Source: Terana coerulea
Lineage: Eukaryota; Basidiomycota; Agaricomycetes; Polyporales; Phanerochaetaceae
Direction of reading: 5' to 3'
Length of the DNA stretch: 44,817 nucleotides
Assembly (NCBI GenBank): GCA_024811115.1
Contig: JAKOGH010000314.1
Coordinates: forward strand, 1-44,817
In this document: positions 21,189 to 31,288 of the stretch, in pieces
How positions within the stretch are numbered: the stretch's first letter is position 1
Layout of the letters: every line of letters begins with the position of its first letter
Notes under the pieces: model-generated
Database searches by the model: none
What the model saw: the letters and a program-made list of their open reading frames with translations, nothing else
Told to the model about the DNA's origin: nothing
Translations under genes and position numbers: made by a program

Positions 21189-23472
21189 ATGGACCTCACT
21201 CAGCGTACCTACTCTAACCTTTCAGAACTAGAGAGCTTGTCCGACTCGGACTGGCTCGATATTGCTAGCAGCAGAGCTTCAGAAGACGAAGACTCTGTCG
21301 CCTTCGATAGCGATCGTGAAGATGTCGACGGGAGACCGGTCTCGAGGCTCAGCAGCGTCGCAAGCTCGAGCGACGAAGTCGTTGAGGGGTGGGAGGGCTT
21401 GATTGACGACAGTCCGGACGAGACACCTCTGCCATCTGCAGGGCAAGCGACTGACTACGTCTCTCTCGCCGCAGACGGGGCCGAGGTCCACCTTACTTCC
21501 TCCGAGGACGAAGAGGACCCCGATGACGAACGCGTCAAGGCAGGGCTCGAGCAGAGCATGATGAGCACCTTGAGCTCGTCTCGCTCGAACTCCTTGGCCA
21601 ACTCCGTCCAGGGCACGATCGTCCACTCCACTCGCTCGCTCAGGTTGTCATTCCCTGACCCAACGACCTCCCCACTTGACTCGCTGTCCACTTCCTTCGA
21701 AGATCTCTCCCCCTCGAATGTTGACTCTGCCCCCGCAGACGGCGCTGATGAGCCCTCTCAAACTCGCAATGAAGCTGCGGATTTGAGCTCCGTCCCCGCG
21801 CTTGATGCGGAGGCTCCAGAGCGGGATGATGCTCCGACGTGGCCGAACAAGCCTACATTCGAGGTCGTACTTTATGGAGCGTCTCTGTCGTCGAAGGGCG
21901 ATTTTGTAGACGTTCTGCTGGAGAAATGGTCGCTTGGTTCAGGCCTTATCGCTACCAAGAAGATTACTTACGATCCTCGCTCCTCGATTCATATTTTCCA
22001 AGACTTCCAGACTGGAAAGTCTGTTGAGAAGGTCGTTTCCGTGATTGACAAGACCGGGCTTGGCCACGTAGGTTTACTTTCTTTTCCTCTGCCTGCTGCT
22101 GGATTTACCTCGCTGCATTCCCAGACGACTACCAATAGCATTTCTCCATCTCTTGCCATCATCTTCCTTCCTTGTTCTCCTGAGCTATCCGTGCCCACTT
22201 CACACACTCTTAATCTTCCTATAATATTGTCTACACCTTCCTTTGCGGTGGATTATGTCGGTACCACCGATCCCCTTCTTGAAGCGGAGCAGTTCTGGGA
22301 AGCGCAGGCCGTTCACCCTAGCAAGCTGACTAACTTTAGCAGTCGACGTGCTCCTCTCGTCGACCAAGAGGTCGTTGAAGGTGCTACCTGCGAGCAGGTT
22401 GAGCAAGCACTGCGACCTTTGGTATCAATGCCTGTGAGGAACAGGTTGCCTAAAGTGTCTGCCAACGCTATCACCATGTGGGTCACTTTCGCTATGAAAC
22501 TCATAGCTTCACTAACTAAAGCCGATCAGACTCACGATCTTGTCGATTGTACTGGGATATATCGTCAACGGAACTATGCATGTGCCAACTCCTACCGCCA
22601 CCGAGGCAGTCTCTTCGCCGTTGAAGTCGCTGCGCCCGCTCGCACCTGCGCTCAACAAGTCTTCGCCCGCTTCTCTATGCACTATGCTCTCATCCGGCGC
22701 ATCTCTATCTCTATATTCGGATAAAGGCTCCGAAGTCGCGGTGTTCAGCCCCAGTTCCGTTCCCGCTGCAGTCGTCGCTACCCCTGGCCATGTTGAAGCT
22801 ACCGCCTCCACGTCCGCATCCATATCCGGGAAATCGCCTGCTGTCTCTGGACACGTGGCTGAATGCGAGTGCGGCTGCGGCATGCTCACCTGGCCCGCCA
22901 AGACCGAGACGACCGATCTTACGCTGCGGCCTACCTCGTCCGCCCTCAGTTTGTTGACCAACACCGTCAAGTCTATCTCCATCCTCCCATCGCATACACC
23001 TTCCGTCAAGGGCAAAGGCAAGGCCCTTGAGAGCGACGCCTCCCTCTACGCGCTCAGCACTCGCATGGCTACTTCCCTCTCCGAATACTTCGGTTTCACT
23101 CCCCTCATGCGCGCAGCAGTCAACGACGCACAGGAGCTCGTGGACGCTCTCGATCACCTGATGCACGCGATCACCAAGCAGACAGCCGTTGTCTGGTCGC
23201 AGTCTCGTGGCGCCGTGTCCTTGCTTCGTGGAACGTTGAAGCAGCGCAACGAGCGGGCGAAGGTCCGCGCTAAGCAGATCCGGGAGGTAGGAGGGATGTG
23301 GGTGTCGTCGTTGAAGGATCGCCTTAAGGGTCGGGCGGAGATAGCGAAGGAGAACGCACGGTCGATGAGGCGCATGGGCGACTACGTCGTTCGCAATGCT
23401 CTCCTCGCTAAGAAGCACGAGCGGCGCGTGGAGAAGAAGCTCAGGCGTTTGGAGAGGAGGGCTAGCCTATAG
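21189..23472 (+). CDS. Single-pass membrane protein with LIR-like motifs (724 aa)
   Basis: The exons are 21189-22067, 22125-22477 and 22530-23472, joined by two GT-AG introns. I do not recognise a named family. The acidic, Ser-rich N-terminus (about residues 1-220) has DSDWLDI at residues 19-25 and EGWEGLID at 66-73. Both fit the W-x-x-[ILV] Atg8-binding (LIR/AIM) pattern with acidic flanks. A compact region follows from about residue 225 (FEVVLYGASLSSKGDF). One hydrophobic segment, AITILTILSIVLGYIVNG, at about residues 408-425 spans the second exon junction and looks transmembrane. After it come a CECGCGM motif and a long basic, helical C-terminus (about 590-724) rich in Arg and Lys. This layout resembles selective-autophagy receptors such as Atg39 or Atg43, but that is inference. 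The codon before this ATG frame (21171) is TTG, so 21189 is the start. Confidence 0.72.
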
Positions 23473-23713
23473 AGCTCTCCCATCGCTCTGTCTCTTCGTT
23501 GCTTGCAGGTAGGTCCAATTTCGCATTGATATTTATGCTCCCAAGGGACTATGATTGTGTTATTACAAGAAACCCACTCTACGTTGAACCTTCACTCCCA
23601 CTGTACGAATGTCCACACTTTCATGTATATATAGCCTGTACTACATGTCTATAAGAAACAAGTTGCAACGAGGTCACAAGTGTTCGTCCGTATAGGGTTG
23701 CAAGAAATGAAGA
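23473..23713. other. Convergent intergenic region
   Basis: These 240 nt lie between the stops of the membrane-protein gene and the glucanase gene. They must contain both 3' UTRs. A TATATATAG stretch near 23624 could serve a poly(A) signal role but is not specific. Confidence 0.4.
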
Positions 23714-25592
23714 TCAGCTACCAGAGCATATGTTGGGGTACATTCTATCCGAAGGGTCCTGGGGAATCCAACCTCCTTGGAGGCCGCGTTGGTAACTCCA
23801 ATCGTCGGCATTCTCAACCTGCGCGCGTAGAATCAGCGCAAGGTCAGACTGTTCTGTAGTTGGACACACCTTCCACGTCCAATACACCCACCCCTGGATA
23901 GCTTCACCAATAGCAACCTGCGCTTCGTAGTACCTTCGTCGAGGCGCATCTGTCAACTGCCCCTGTAAAGCGCAAGATAGACTCACTGTCTGAGGAAGGT
24001 CTTATAGTCGTCGCTGAACGTGCTCATATCACCCGTCATGCCGTCGCAGCTACCGAACGTCGGCTGGCCGGACTGCAAGGTCCCGTCCCAGCGAGCCCCG
24101 GCCCCGCGCCCGTTAAGCCACTTGGCGCAATCCGTGGGTGCCGTGGTCCATTCCCCAATGACCGTGAAGATGTTGGAGTCCGCGTAGGCCGAAAGGTTCG
24201 ACAGCACCTGGCAGGAGTACTATTGCGGAGGAAGTTGGGCTCGCTGAACGAGGTAACGGGAAGAAGATGCTTACGGTGATATGGTCAGGGAAAGAGAGTT
24301 CCAACTGGTCGTAGTTGAATATTTGGTATTCGTGCTATGTGGATGATATAAACATCTTGTGAATTACGAAACGTTCTGCGTGACTTACGGTGTCCATAAT
24401 AACCCCCTGCGCTGTAGGATACGTCAGGAAGTTTTCCCAGCTCTACGCGGCTCATCAATATTCTGAAGCTCGAGTAGATCGTCCGCCCACGTACATCGAC
24501 TCCCAAAAAGGCGTCCATAATCATGACCTTGATGCCCCCACCGGCCGCTTGTCGAACAATCTGGTAGCCCTGTTTCCAATAGTTTCCAATCACATTGCCA
24601 ATGGAGGACTCAAACCCGACAGGTTCGTTGAGCAGCTCCAGAACGTCTATCATACCGCCAAGTTTCTCAGCGATGTATCTGATGATGTCCAGTGTTCTTG
24701 GGACGTTGTTCGGGTCACTGCCCCATGTAGGGTTGTTCGTCCGCTGGCCCGAGTTATCGTAGCCATTTTGTGAGCCAGGCGCGCCGTGGAGATCCAGGAT
24801 GACATGCACGCCATTCTGCTTGGCCCAATTCAGTGCTTGCAGTAAGTACGGCCACGCCCCAGGATTGTATGGGTCAGTGTTTGTGGTGTAATTGGTGTCC
24901 GCGGATGTGATTGGGACCGACCAATAGCCTAGCTGCATTCTGGTCGAGGACACGGTACTTTCGTATTTAGCAGTGAGGGGAGGAAGCATGGTAATCTCAC
25001 CGCACGTGGTTCAACCCAGCCGCCTTGATGGCCTTAAAGTCGTCCTCCGTGATCCATGTTTCCCAGTGGTTCTTGAGAATGGGAAGGGCAACATCGGGGC
25101 TTATGTTCTGTCCGAGAGTGTACTCGTCTACGATGTCGGTGTTGTTGAAGCTCTCAAAAGGGTAGGTGTTATCCAAGGCTACCCGAGCAACAAGTCAGTT
25201 TTGTAACGAGACAGAATTCGCAACATCACACCGCACCTCTAGCACAAACCAGCCGCCTCTATGATTCCAAGAGTCCCATGTTATGTCCATTAATGTTGAA
25301 CGAGGGAGGCTGTTCCGATAACTCACAAGTTCACACCCCGAATGGGCTCCTTGCCATAGTTGAACGGTGCAAGTGAAGGAGTTGCGTTCGCACTAGTGGT
25401 GCTTGATGCAGGCGTAGATGGCTGGCTGCCGGCAGATCCAGATGAGCTTGGTCCTGAAGAGGTAGACGTCCCGGAAGAACCAATGCCAAAGCCAGCTTGT
25501 CTGCCGTGAGGTTGTACGAGCTTGCACTGGCCATGTGCGTGTACTGCTTCACCTAGGAGCAGAAGGCAAAGCGAGAGAAGAGCTGGCAACAT
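23714..25592 (-). CDS. Secreted GH5 glucan 1,3-beta-glucosidase (exo-beta-1,3-glucanase)
   Basis: The enzyme releases glucose from beta-1,3-glucan chains in cell-wall remodelling. The start [21 protein letters not shown] at 25592 is a signal peptide. It is followed by a Ser/Thr/Gly-rich linker of about 40 residues and then [20 protein letters not shown], the family's opening motif. After that come [47 protein letters not shown] and LELLNEP (acid/base Glu). FTVIGEW carries the nucleophile Glu. GWVYWTWK and [13 protein letters not shown] follow near the end. It fits GH5 subfamily 9 in order and content. The usual RxPxGYW reads RMQLGYW here, so the Pro is replaced by Gln. About ten short introns interrupt it, with no frame break noticed. 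The Ser/Thr linker suggests an O-glycosylated spacer; no C-terminal anchor is seen. Confidence 0.87.
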
Positions 25593-26228
25593 TGTGGTCG
25601 CATGTCAAGCACGGTTATGGAGCAAAGCATTGGAGAAGCTTGCTGAAAGAAGCGGACCATATGTGCCGTGCAGGGCACGCCCATCACGGTCCGGCTACAC
25701 GAGGCAGCCACAAATCCCGCATTGATTGCCTTTCCCCATTTGATATACTAGCACAGCCTTCCACCCAGATAGCAAGAGTCTATCATGTAAGAAATATTAG
25801 AGGATTTTGCTGTGTTCACCTTGGCGGACAGAAGGCAAGTTATCAGTAACACAACAAAAAATGGGCACAAGTTGTCTGACGGGTTATTTGTTGATCTATT
25901 GAACATTGTAGCGCACGATAAGCGATAATAGCCGGAGAGTTTCATAAATCCATCTTTCTGCTGCCCAAATTTCTAGTTGTCACGGTGAGCATCGACGGAG
26001 GCGAACAGAATGGCATGGTTGGACGAACGCGAGTTGCTGCAGCGAGTCAAAATCAAGAAATCGGCAGCTTGGTGGCGCTCCGACAGTGATCCGGACTCCT
26101 CTTTCCAGGCAAGGCGCTTCGAGATGACCTCACACTGCCGCAGCGCAGCTTGCACAGAGCCAAATACACAGACGAACTGGAAGGCTTCATTACTCCCTCT
26201 ACACTCACCAACTCTCTACTCTTCATCC
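25593..26228. other. Divergent intergenic region
   Basis: This lies between the glucanase start (minus) and the Gln-rich gene start (plus). The plus frame is open from about 26010 into the next gene, but that part is not protein-like and the conserved start is at 26229. I see no further gene. Confidence 0.45.
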
Positions 26229-27423
26229 ATGTCCGGCTTTCGTGGAAACTACGCGGCCTCCCCACCACCAGAGCTGTCCAATAATCCCTTCATCGACCAC
26301 CCTACGAACGCACTGACGAGATTTCCAGATATCAACAGCACAGACGAACCGTCCGGATCCAGCCAGTTCACATCGTGGCTCACTCCAGGTGGATCTTCGG
26401 TGCAGCCGAATGCTACAGGCTACGTTGGTGCTGGTCAACAGGGTGGATATGGAGGAGGATACCCCACCCCGCAGCAGCCGGGCTACCCGAGTAGCCCTGG
26501 AGGCACATATCCTCCACAGGGTGGATTAAGCCAAGGATACGGTTCCCCAGTACAACCGCAACCTACCGGTAGACCATTTCAGCCTACCAGTTCGTTTGGG
26601 CAGCACCTGTCCGCCCAGGTCAATGGAGCGTACGGTCAGCAGCCCGCGCCACAGCAACAGCAGCAGCAGTTCTCTGGCTATGCACCGTCACCGCAATCTC
26701 AGCCATACGGTTCTGGCTATGGAGCCCAACAGTATCAGCAACAGCCTCAGCAGCCCACCCAATACGCATCTGAATTCGATCCATACGGTCCCGGTTCTGC
26801 GCAGAACCAGAATCAGGGACCACAACTCGGGTCTTCATACAAATCCCCGCACCCACGTCCAGTTTGTACAAGAGCACAGGCAAGAGATGGAGTCTTGGGA
26901 TTCGTACACGTGGAAGCAGGTGCGTGTTGGACGAGAACAAGTAGCGTGTGCGTGCTCGGTTAACGCAGGGCTCAGGCTCTCAATGCCTTCGACGGATTGA
27001 AAGACGCTTGGGAGAATGTCAAGAAAGACATCGAGAACCGGATGAACACGCTGGCTGGTCAAGGGCTTTTTAGTGGTGGAGGTTACGGATATGGAAATAA
27101 TTACGGCGGGCAAGCACAAGAATATTCACGTCTAGAACAAGTGAGTAGCGTTGAGTCGAGTGAGCTTCAACTTGAACACTCATCCCTTAATAGCTAGCTA
27201 AGCAGGCTGGGTCAAACACTGGTGCGTGCCAAGTATCGCTATGCATCGCAGTGAGCTAACGTCGTGAAACACATCAGACTCAGTGGTGGCGGCTCAGTTC
27301 CAGATGCAAGAGGCCCACAGCGGCTACCGGCAGTCCGGAGATCTAGCATCCAAGAGAAGAGTTCGTGAGAGTATCAACGCGGCCTTGAATAACCTTCCCG
27401 ACTGGCCCCCGCAGAATTACTGA
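26229..27423 (+). CDS. NPF-motif, Gln/Pro/Gly-rich conserved fungal protein
   Basis: I recognise the general layout from basidiomycetes but no named function. The start MSGFRGNYAASPPPELSNNPF carries an NPF tripeptide, the ligand of EH domains in endocytic proteins. A long low-complexity region (about residues 60-210) follows with Gly, Tyr, Pro and Gln runs, including a CAG-coded Gln tract near 26655-26670. The conserved C-terminal part reads QEMESWDSYTWKQ, then ALNAFDGLKDAWENVKKD after an intron. After two further introns it reads VVAAQFQMQEAHSGYRQSGD and ends LPDWPPQNY at 27423. Between PHPR and QFVQEHRQEME the frame shifts by one base (CGTCCAG, about 26857-26861). I could not explain this with a GT-AG intron, so it is a probable single-base error or lesion. 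A role in membrane traffic is possible from the NPF motif only. Confidence 0.7.
26650..26671 (+). repeat. CAG/CAA-rich tract encoding polyglutamine
   Basis: Short imperfect CAG/CAA repeat inside the low-complexity region of the Gln-rich protein. Such tracts are prone to length changes. Confidence 0.55.
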
Positions 27424-28010
27424 CATCTATCCAAGGTGACATGATTCGCACCGCAATAGTATCTGTATCCTAGGCACGAAAGAGATGTCTTGCTGCACGG
27501 TAACTGGTCGCCAGCTGGAGGCGGTATCTTGGCAATGTACTGTAGCTGCTGTATATGTGGACTATGTGTATCATGGATCCAAGTAGCGAGTTGTAGACGT
27601 ACCCCTGCGCAAAGCCCGCAACCTGGATACCTTCCTTATTTAGTCCTCTGGGGCAATTGTTGCCATGGTATCAACAAGCACACTGTCAAGCAGCGAGGAT
27701 CCGGCGGCAGAAGCCACGATAACCGGAAAATGATTATTTTATGCATTGCAAGCGTTATCCCACCCGATTGTGGAACAAAATCAGCCTGTGCAACCGCCCT
27801 CTACTTCACACTTCCATCTGGGCAACTGCTCAACCCACCCTGCCCCACTGTCTACTGCACGAACTGTTTACGCTCCTTTACGTCTGGTGTTGAGATCGGT
27901 CTTTCTCGCAGTGTCGCGTCTCCTCGGAACCCCATCCAAGGCCTCTTGTCTAACAGTCCACCCGCTCGTCCTCCAACTGTTGTATCACCAGATCCTGCAA
28001 CAAATTTGCG
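27424..28010. other. Intergenic spacer, RasGAP promoter side
   Basis: No gene is supported. The last 200 nt before the RasGAP start are rich in C and T, as is common for fungal promoters. No clear TATA box is seen near the expected distance. Confidence 0.45.
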
Positions 28011-30765
28011 ATGTCCTACGTCGACCTTCCCACCTCCCCGACAACGCCTGCTAGCATGTCTTCCCCTCGCCGTCTCACGAATAGGAATACGAACCGGTAC
28101 AGCATGACCGCATTGTTCAGCATGGCAGCGGAGCAGGATGTCGAAGTGGAAGACGAGCTGGGCAGAGGTGCGTCCTCTCTTTTGCATTGCACGAGCCTCC
28201 CTGCTCACCGTACAAACAGCCCAGAAACGTCTGCGCGAACTCAAGTCACGTATCTCTGCTCAGTCCAAGCGCAACTTCGTGCTAGAGCGAGATGTGCGCT
28301 TCTTGGATTCGCGTATTGGGCTGCTTATCCAGAACCGCATGGCGCTTGACGAGGTCAGACCCTAACTGATAGTCATCTGCCGTTCATTTGACTTACATTC
28401 AATACAGCAGCATGAAGTGGCAAGCCATCTTGAAGAAGTCGATCCAACCGAGGGGCATTTCCCTGATGACCGAAAACTGCAGCAATACTCCAACCTGTTC
28501 TTCCTCCTACAATCCGAACCGCGACACATAGCCTCCCTCTGTCGACTCGTCAGTCTATCTGAGATCGACACCCTGCTGCAAACCGTCATGTTTACCCTTT
28601 ACGGAAACCAATATGAGAGCCGAGAAGAGCACCTGCTCCTGACCATGTTCCAGTCTGTACTCTCATCTCAGTTCGAGACCGCCACAGAATTCGGTTCACT
28701 CCTTCGCGCGAATACCCCCGTCTCACGGATGATGACCACATACACACGACGAGGACCAGGTCAGAGTTACCTGAAGAGCGTTCTCGCCGAGCGTATCAAC
28801 AGCCTTATCGAGCACAAGGACCTCAACCTTGAAATCAACCCCGTCAAGGTTTACGAGCAAATGGTTATCCAGATCGAAGAGGAGACGGGCTCCTTGCCCG
28901 AGAACCTTCCCCGTGGCGTCGCGCCAGAAGTTGCCAATGCGAACAGCGACGTACAGGCGATCATCGCGCCGAGGTTGACGATGCTCATGGAAATCGCAAA
29001 CAGCTTCCTGGTGACCATCATTGAGAGTATGGACAGCGTTCCGTACGGTATTCGATGGATATGCAAGCAAATCCGAAGTCTCACGAGGGTGTGTAGCGAC
29101 CGCCCTCTTTATGCGACTCAAACTCACTCTGCACTTATTGTCAATTCTAGCGAAAGTATCCTGATGCAACGGACTACGCCATCTGCTCTCTAATTGGTGG
29201 CTTCTTCTTCCTGCGCTTCATCAACCCCGCCATCGTTACGCCGCAGGCTTACATGCTGGTCGACGGTGTTCCTGCGAAGTTTCCACGACGGACGTTGACG
29301 CTGGTGCGTGCTGTGCTGTGTGTAGCGGAAGCATGACTAACCATGATCATAGATCGCGAAGATGCTGCAGAACCTCGCGAACAAGCCGTCGTACGCCAAG
29401 GAGGCCTACATGATCACGCTGAACCCTTTCGTCGAGAACAACAAAGCTCGCATTAACCAATTTCTTAACAACCTTTGCGAAGTCCCAGACTTCTATGACA
29501 CCCTTGAGGTCCGCCGAGGTTGTCTTCACTCGCAATGATGGTTTGACTCATATCAATTTAGATGGACCAATATATGGCGTTGTCCAAGAAGGATCTTGTC
29601 ATTCACATCACCATGAACGAACTGTACAACACGCATTCCCTCATTCTTCAGCACATCGAAGTCTTGGTATGTTGCAAGGGTCCTAGACTATATACCTCAG
29701 ATGATTGACAAGGTGACTCGTAGGCACCAAATGACAAGCAACATCTTCGTATCCTTGTGGACGAACTCTGCGCTGCACCCGCGCAGGTGCCACGGAAGGA
29801 GAACCGGACTCTCGAGCTGCAGCTATACAGTCGATGGGAGACTCCGATCCAGGACATTCAGAGCGCTCTCATGGACTCCATTTCGACGAGCGAGATCCTG
29901 TACATGGAGACCAAGTCGATCTTCGTCCAGCTAATCCGTAGCCTTCCACAGGTCGCTGACAAGCGGCCGTATCAACTCTCTATCATTGCCGAGAAGGCTG
30001 CCACCACGAAGGACGCTACGCTTGTACGGAGGGGAATCAAGGTCAAGGAGATGCTGCGCGAGCTGGAAGAACAGAAGGTCGTGGATCGCGCAGACGGCTA
30101 CCGGCTCATGCAGGAGGAGGTCGCGCAAGAACTCATTCATTTGGGTAATTTACGAGAGAAGGTCCTTGCGGAGACGAAATCGCTCGAGGCGGTCTACAAG
30201 ACGATCTGCGACCATAACAACTACCTTCGTGGTCAACTCGAGCAGTACAAGGCGTATCTACAGAACGTTCGTCTGACCGCTTCGAAGGATAAGGGTGCAA
30301 CGACAGGTGTCGGCGTGGTCACTGTTGGCGGGAAGGAGAAGAAGCCTTCGAAACCACAGATCCTTGGCCCATACCGGTTTACTCACGCGCAGCTGGAGAA
30401 AGAGGGGATCATCGTGGAGAGCAATGTGCCCGACAATAGGTATGTTCTCGTGCGGTTGTGGTCGACGCCTTATACTCACTCTTGTATGTCAGGCGACCGA
30501 ACATTTACTTCAACATCACGTCACCAACGCCCGGCACGTTCATCATCGCTCTGCATTACAAGGGCCGAGAGAAAGCTATTCTCGAGATGGACCTGAACAT
30601 CGACGATTTGCTAGAAAAGGTAAGTCTTCTAAGACGTGATGAAGGACGGTTACTCATGGTTGGCTCTAGCAAAAGGACAACAAGCATCTGTTGGATTTAG
30701 AATACGTGCAGCTCAACGTGCCTAAAGTGCTTGGTCTGCTCAACAAAGTCTTCACCAAACGATGA
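28011..30765 (+). CDS. Ras GTPase-activating protein, Gap1/Sar1 type
   Basis: The protein speeds GTP hydrolysis on Ras, switching off Ras signalling at the plasma membrane. The start is [19 protein letters not shown] at 28011, then a coiled segment [19 protein letters not shown]. The RasGAP domain starts near [19 protein letters not shown]. It includes [14 protein letters not shown], with an Arg at the place of the arginine finger, and [14 protein letters not shown]. The signature [15 protein letters not shown] is at about 29213-29257. The C-terminal RasGAP_C region follows: [20 protein letters not shown] and a coiled coil around [20 protein letters not shown]. It ends KVFTKR at 30765. Seven or so introns are GT-AG and the frame is intact. 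The length of about 790 residues fits S. pombe Gap1; unlike IQGAPs there are no IQ repeats or calponin domain. Confidence 0.9.
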
Positions 30766-31288
30766 AAGCCTTCTTCTCGCTGTACTGGTCTACGCGCTGG
30801 CTTCTTTCGTTCTCTCGCTGGGTCAGTCCTTTTATTACATTGTTCATTGTTTACGTTCGGTTGTTTTATTCTCTTCACACGACTATTTATCTCACTCTAC
30901 TTCGCGGTTGCTGAGTTTCCAGGATGTATCATCTGTCTGTCTCTGAGTATTGTGTTGTTATATGTCTCGAAACTATATACCTTAGCAAATAGCAAACGAT
31001 ACCAGCGTGGTAATAATATGTCCTTGCCCTCTCACTCTGCGTGTTGCTGCCGTGTGTCTACCGTGACTGGGCCCCTGTTCGCTGCCCAGTGACTTCCAAA
31101 CAGAACCAATGTCACCGCCGAGGCGGATCAAAGTCCATGGAACCCTAACCTGAATGAATGCACGGCGTAGTCAAGCCTTTCCCCAGGCTGAAACAAGCCC
31201 ATCCTTTCCCACTTCCTCTCTTCTCCGTTCTCACCTGGTTCATCGTTTTCTTTTCATGTCAGGGCTGTAACAACAACAGCTTTACTCG
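30766..31288. other. Intergenic spacer
   Basis: This lies between the RasGAP stop and the aspartic protease start, both on the plus strand. It is T-rich in 30830-30960 (probable 3' UTR) and pyrimidine-rich in 31190-31260 (probable promoter). No gene is seen. Confidence 0.45.

Noticed and set aside
22711..23418. 235-codon open frame on the minus strand
   Set aside because: It is the antisense shadow of the third exon of the membrane protein, whose plus frame carries the spliced model.
26010..26228. Upstream in-frame extension of the NPF/Gln-rich protein
   Set aside because: The added residues are not protein-like, and the conserved start is MSGFRGNYAAS at 26229 after a pyrimidine-rich leader.
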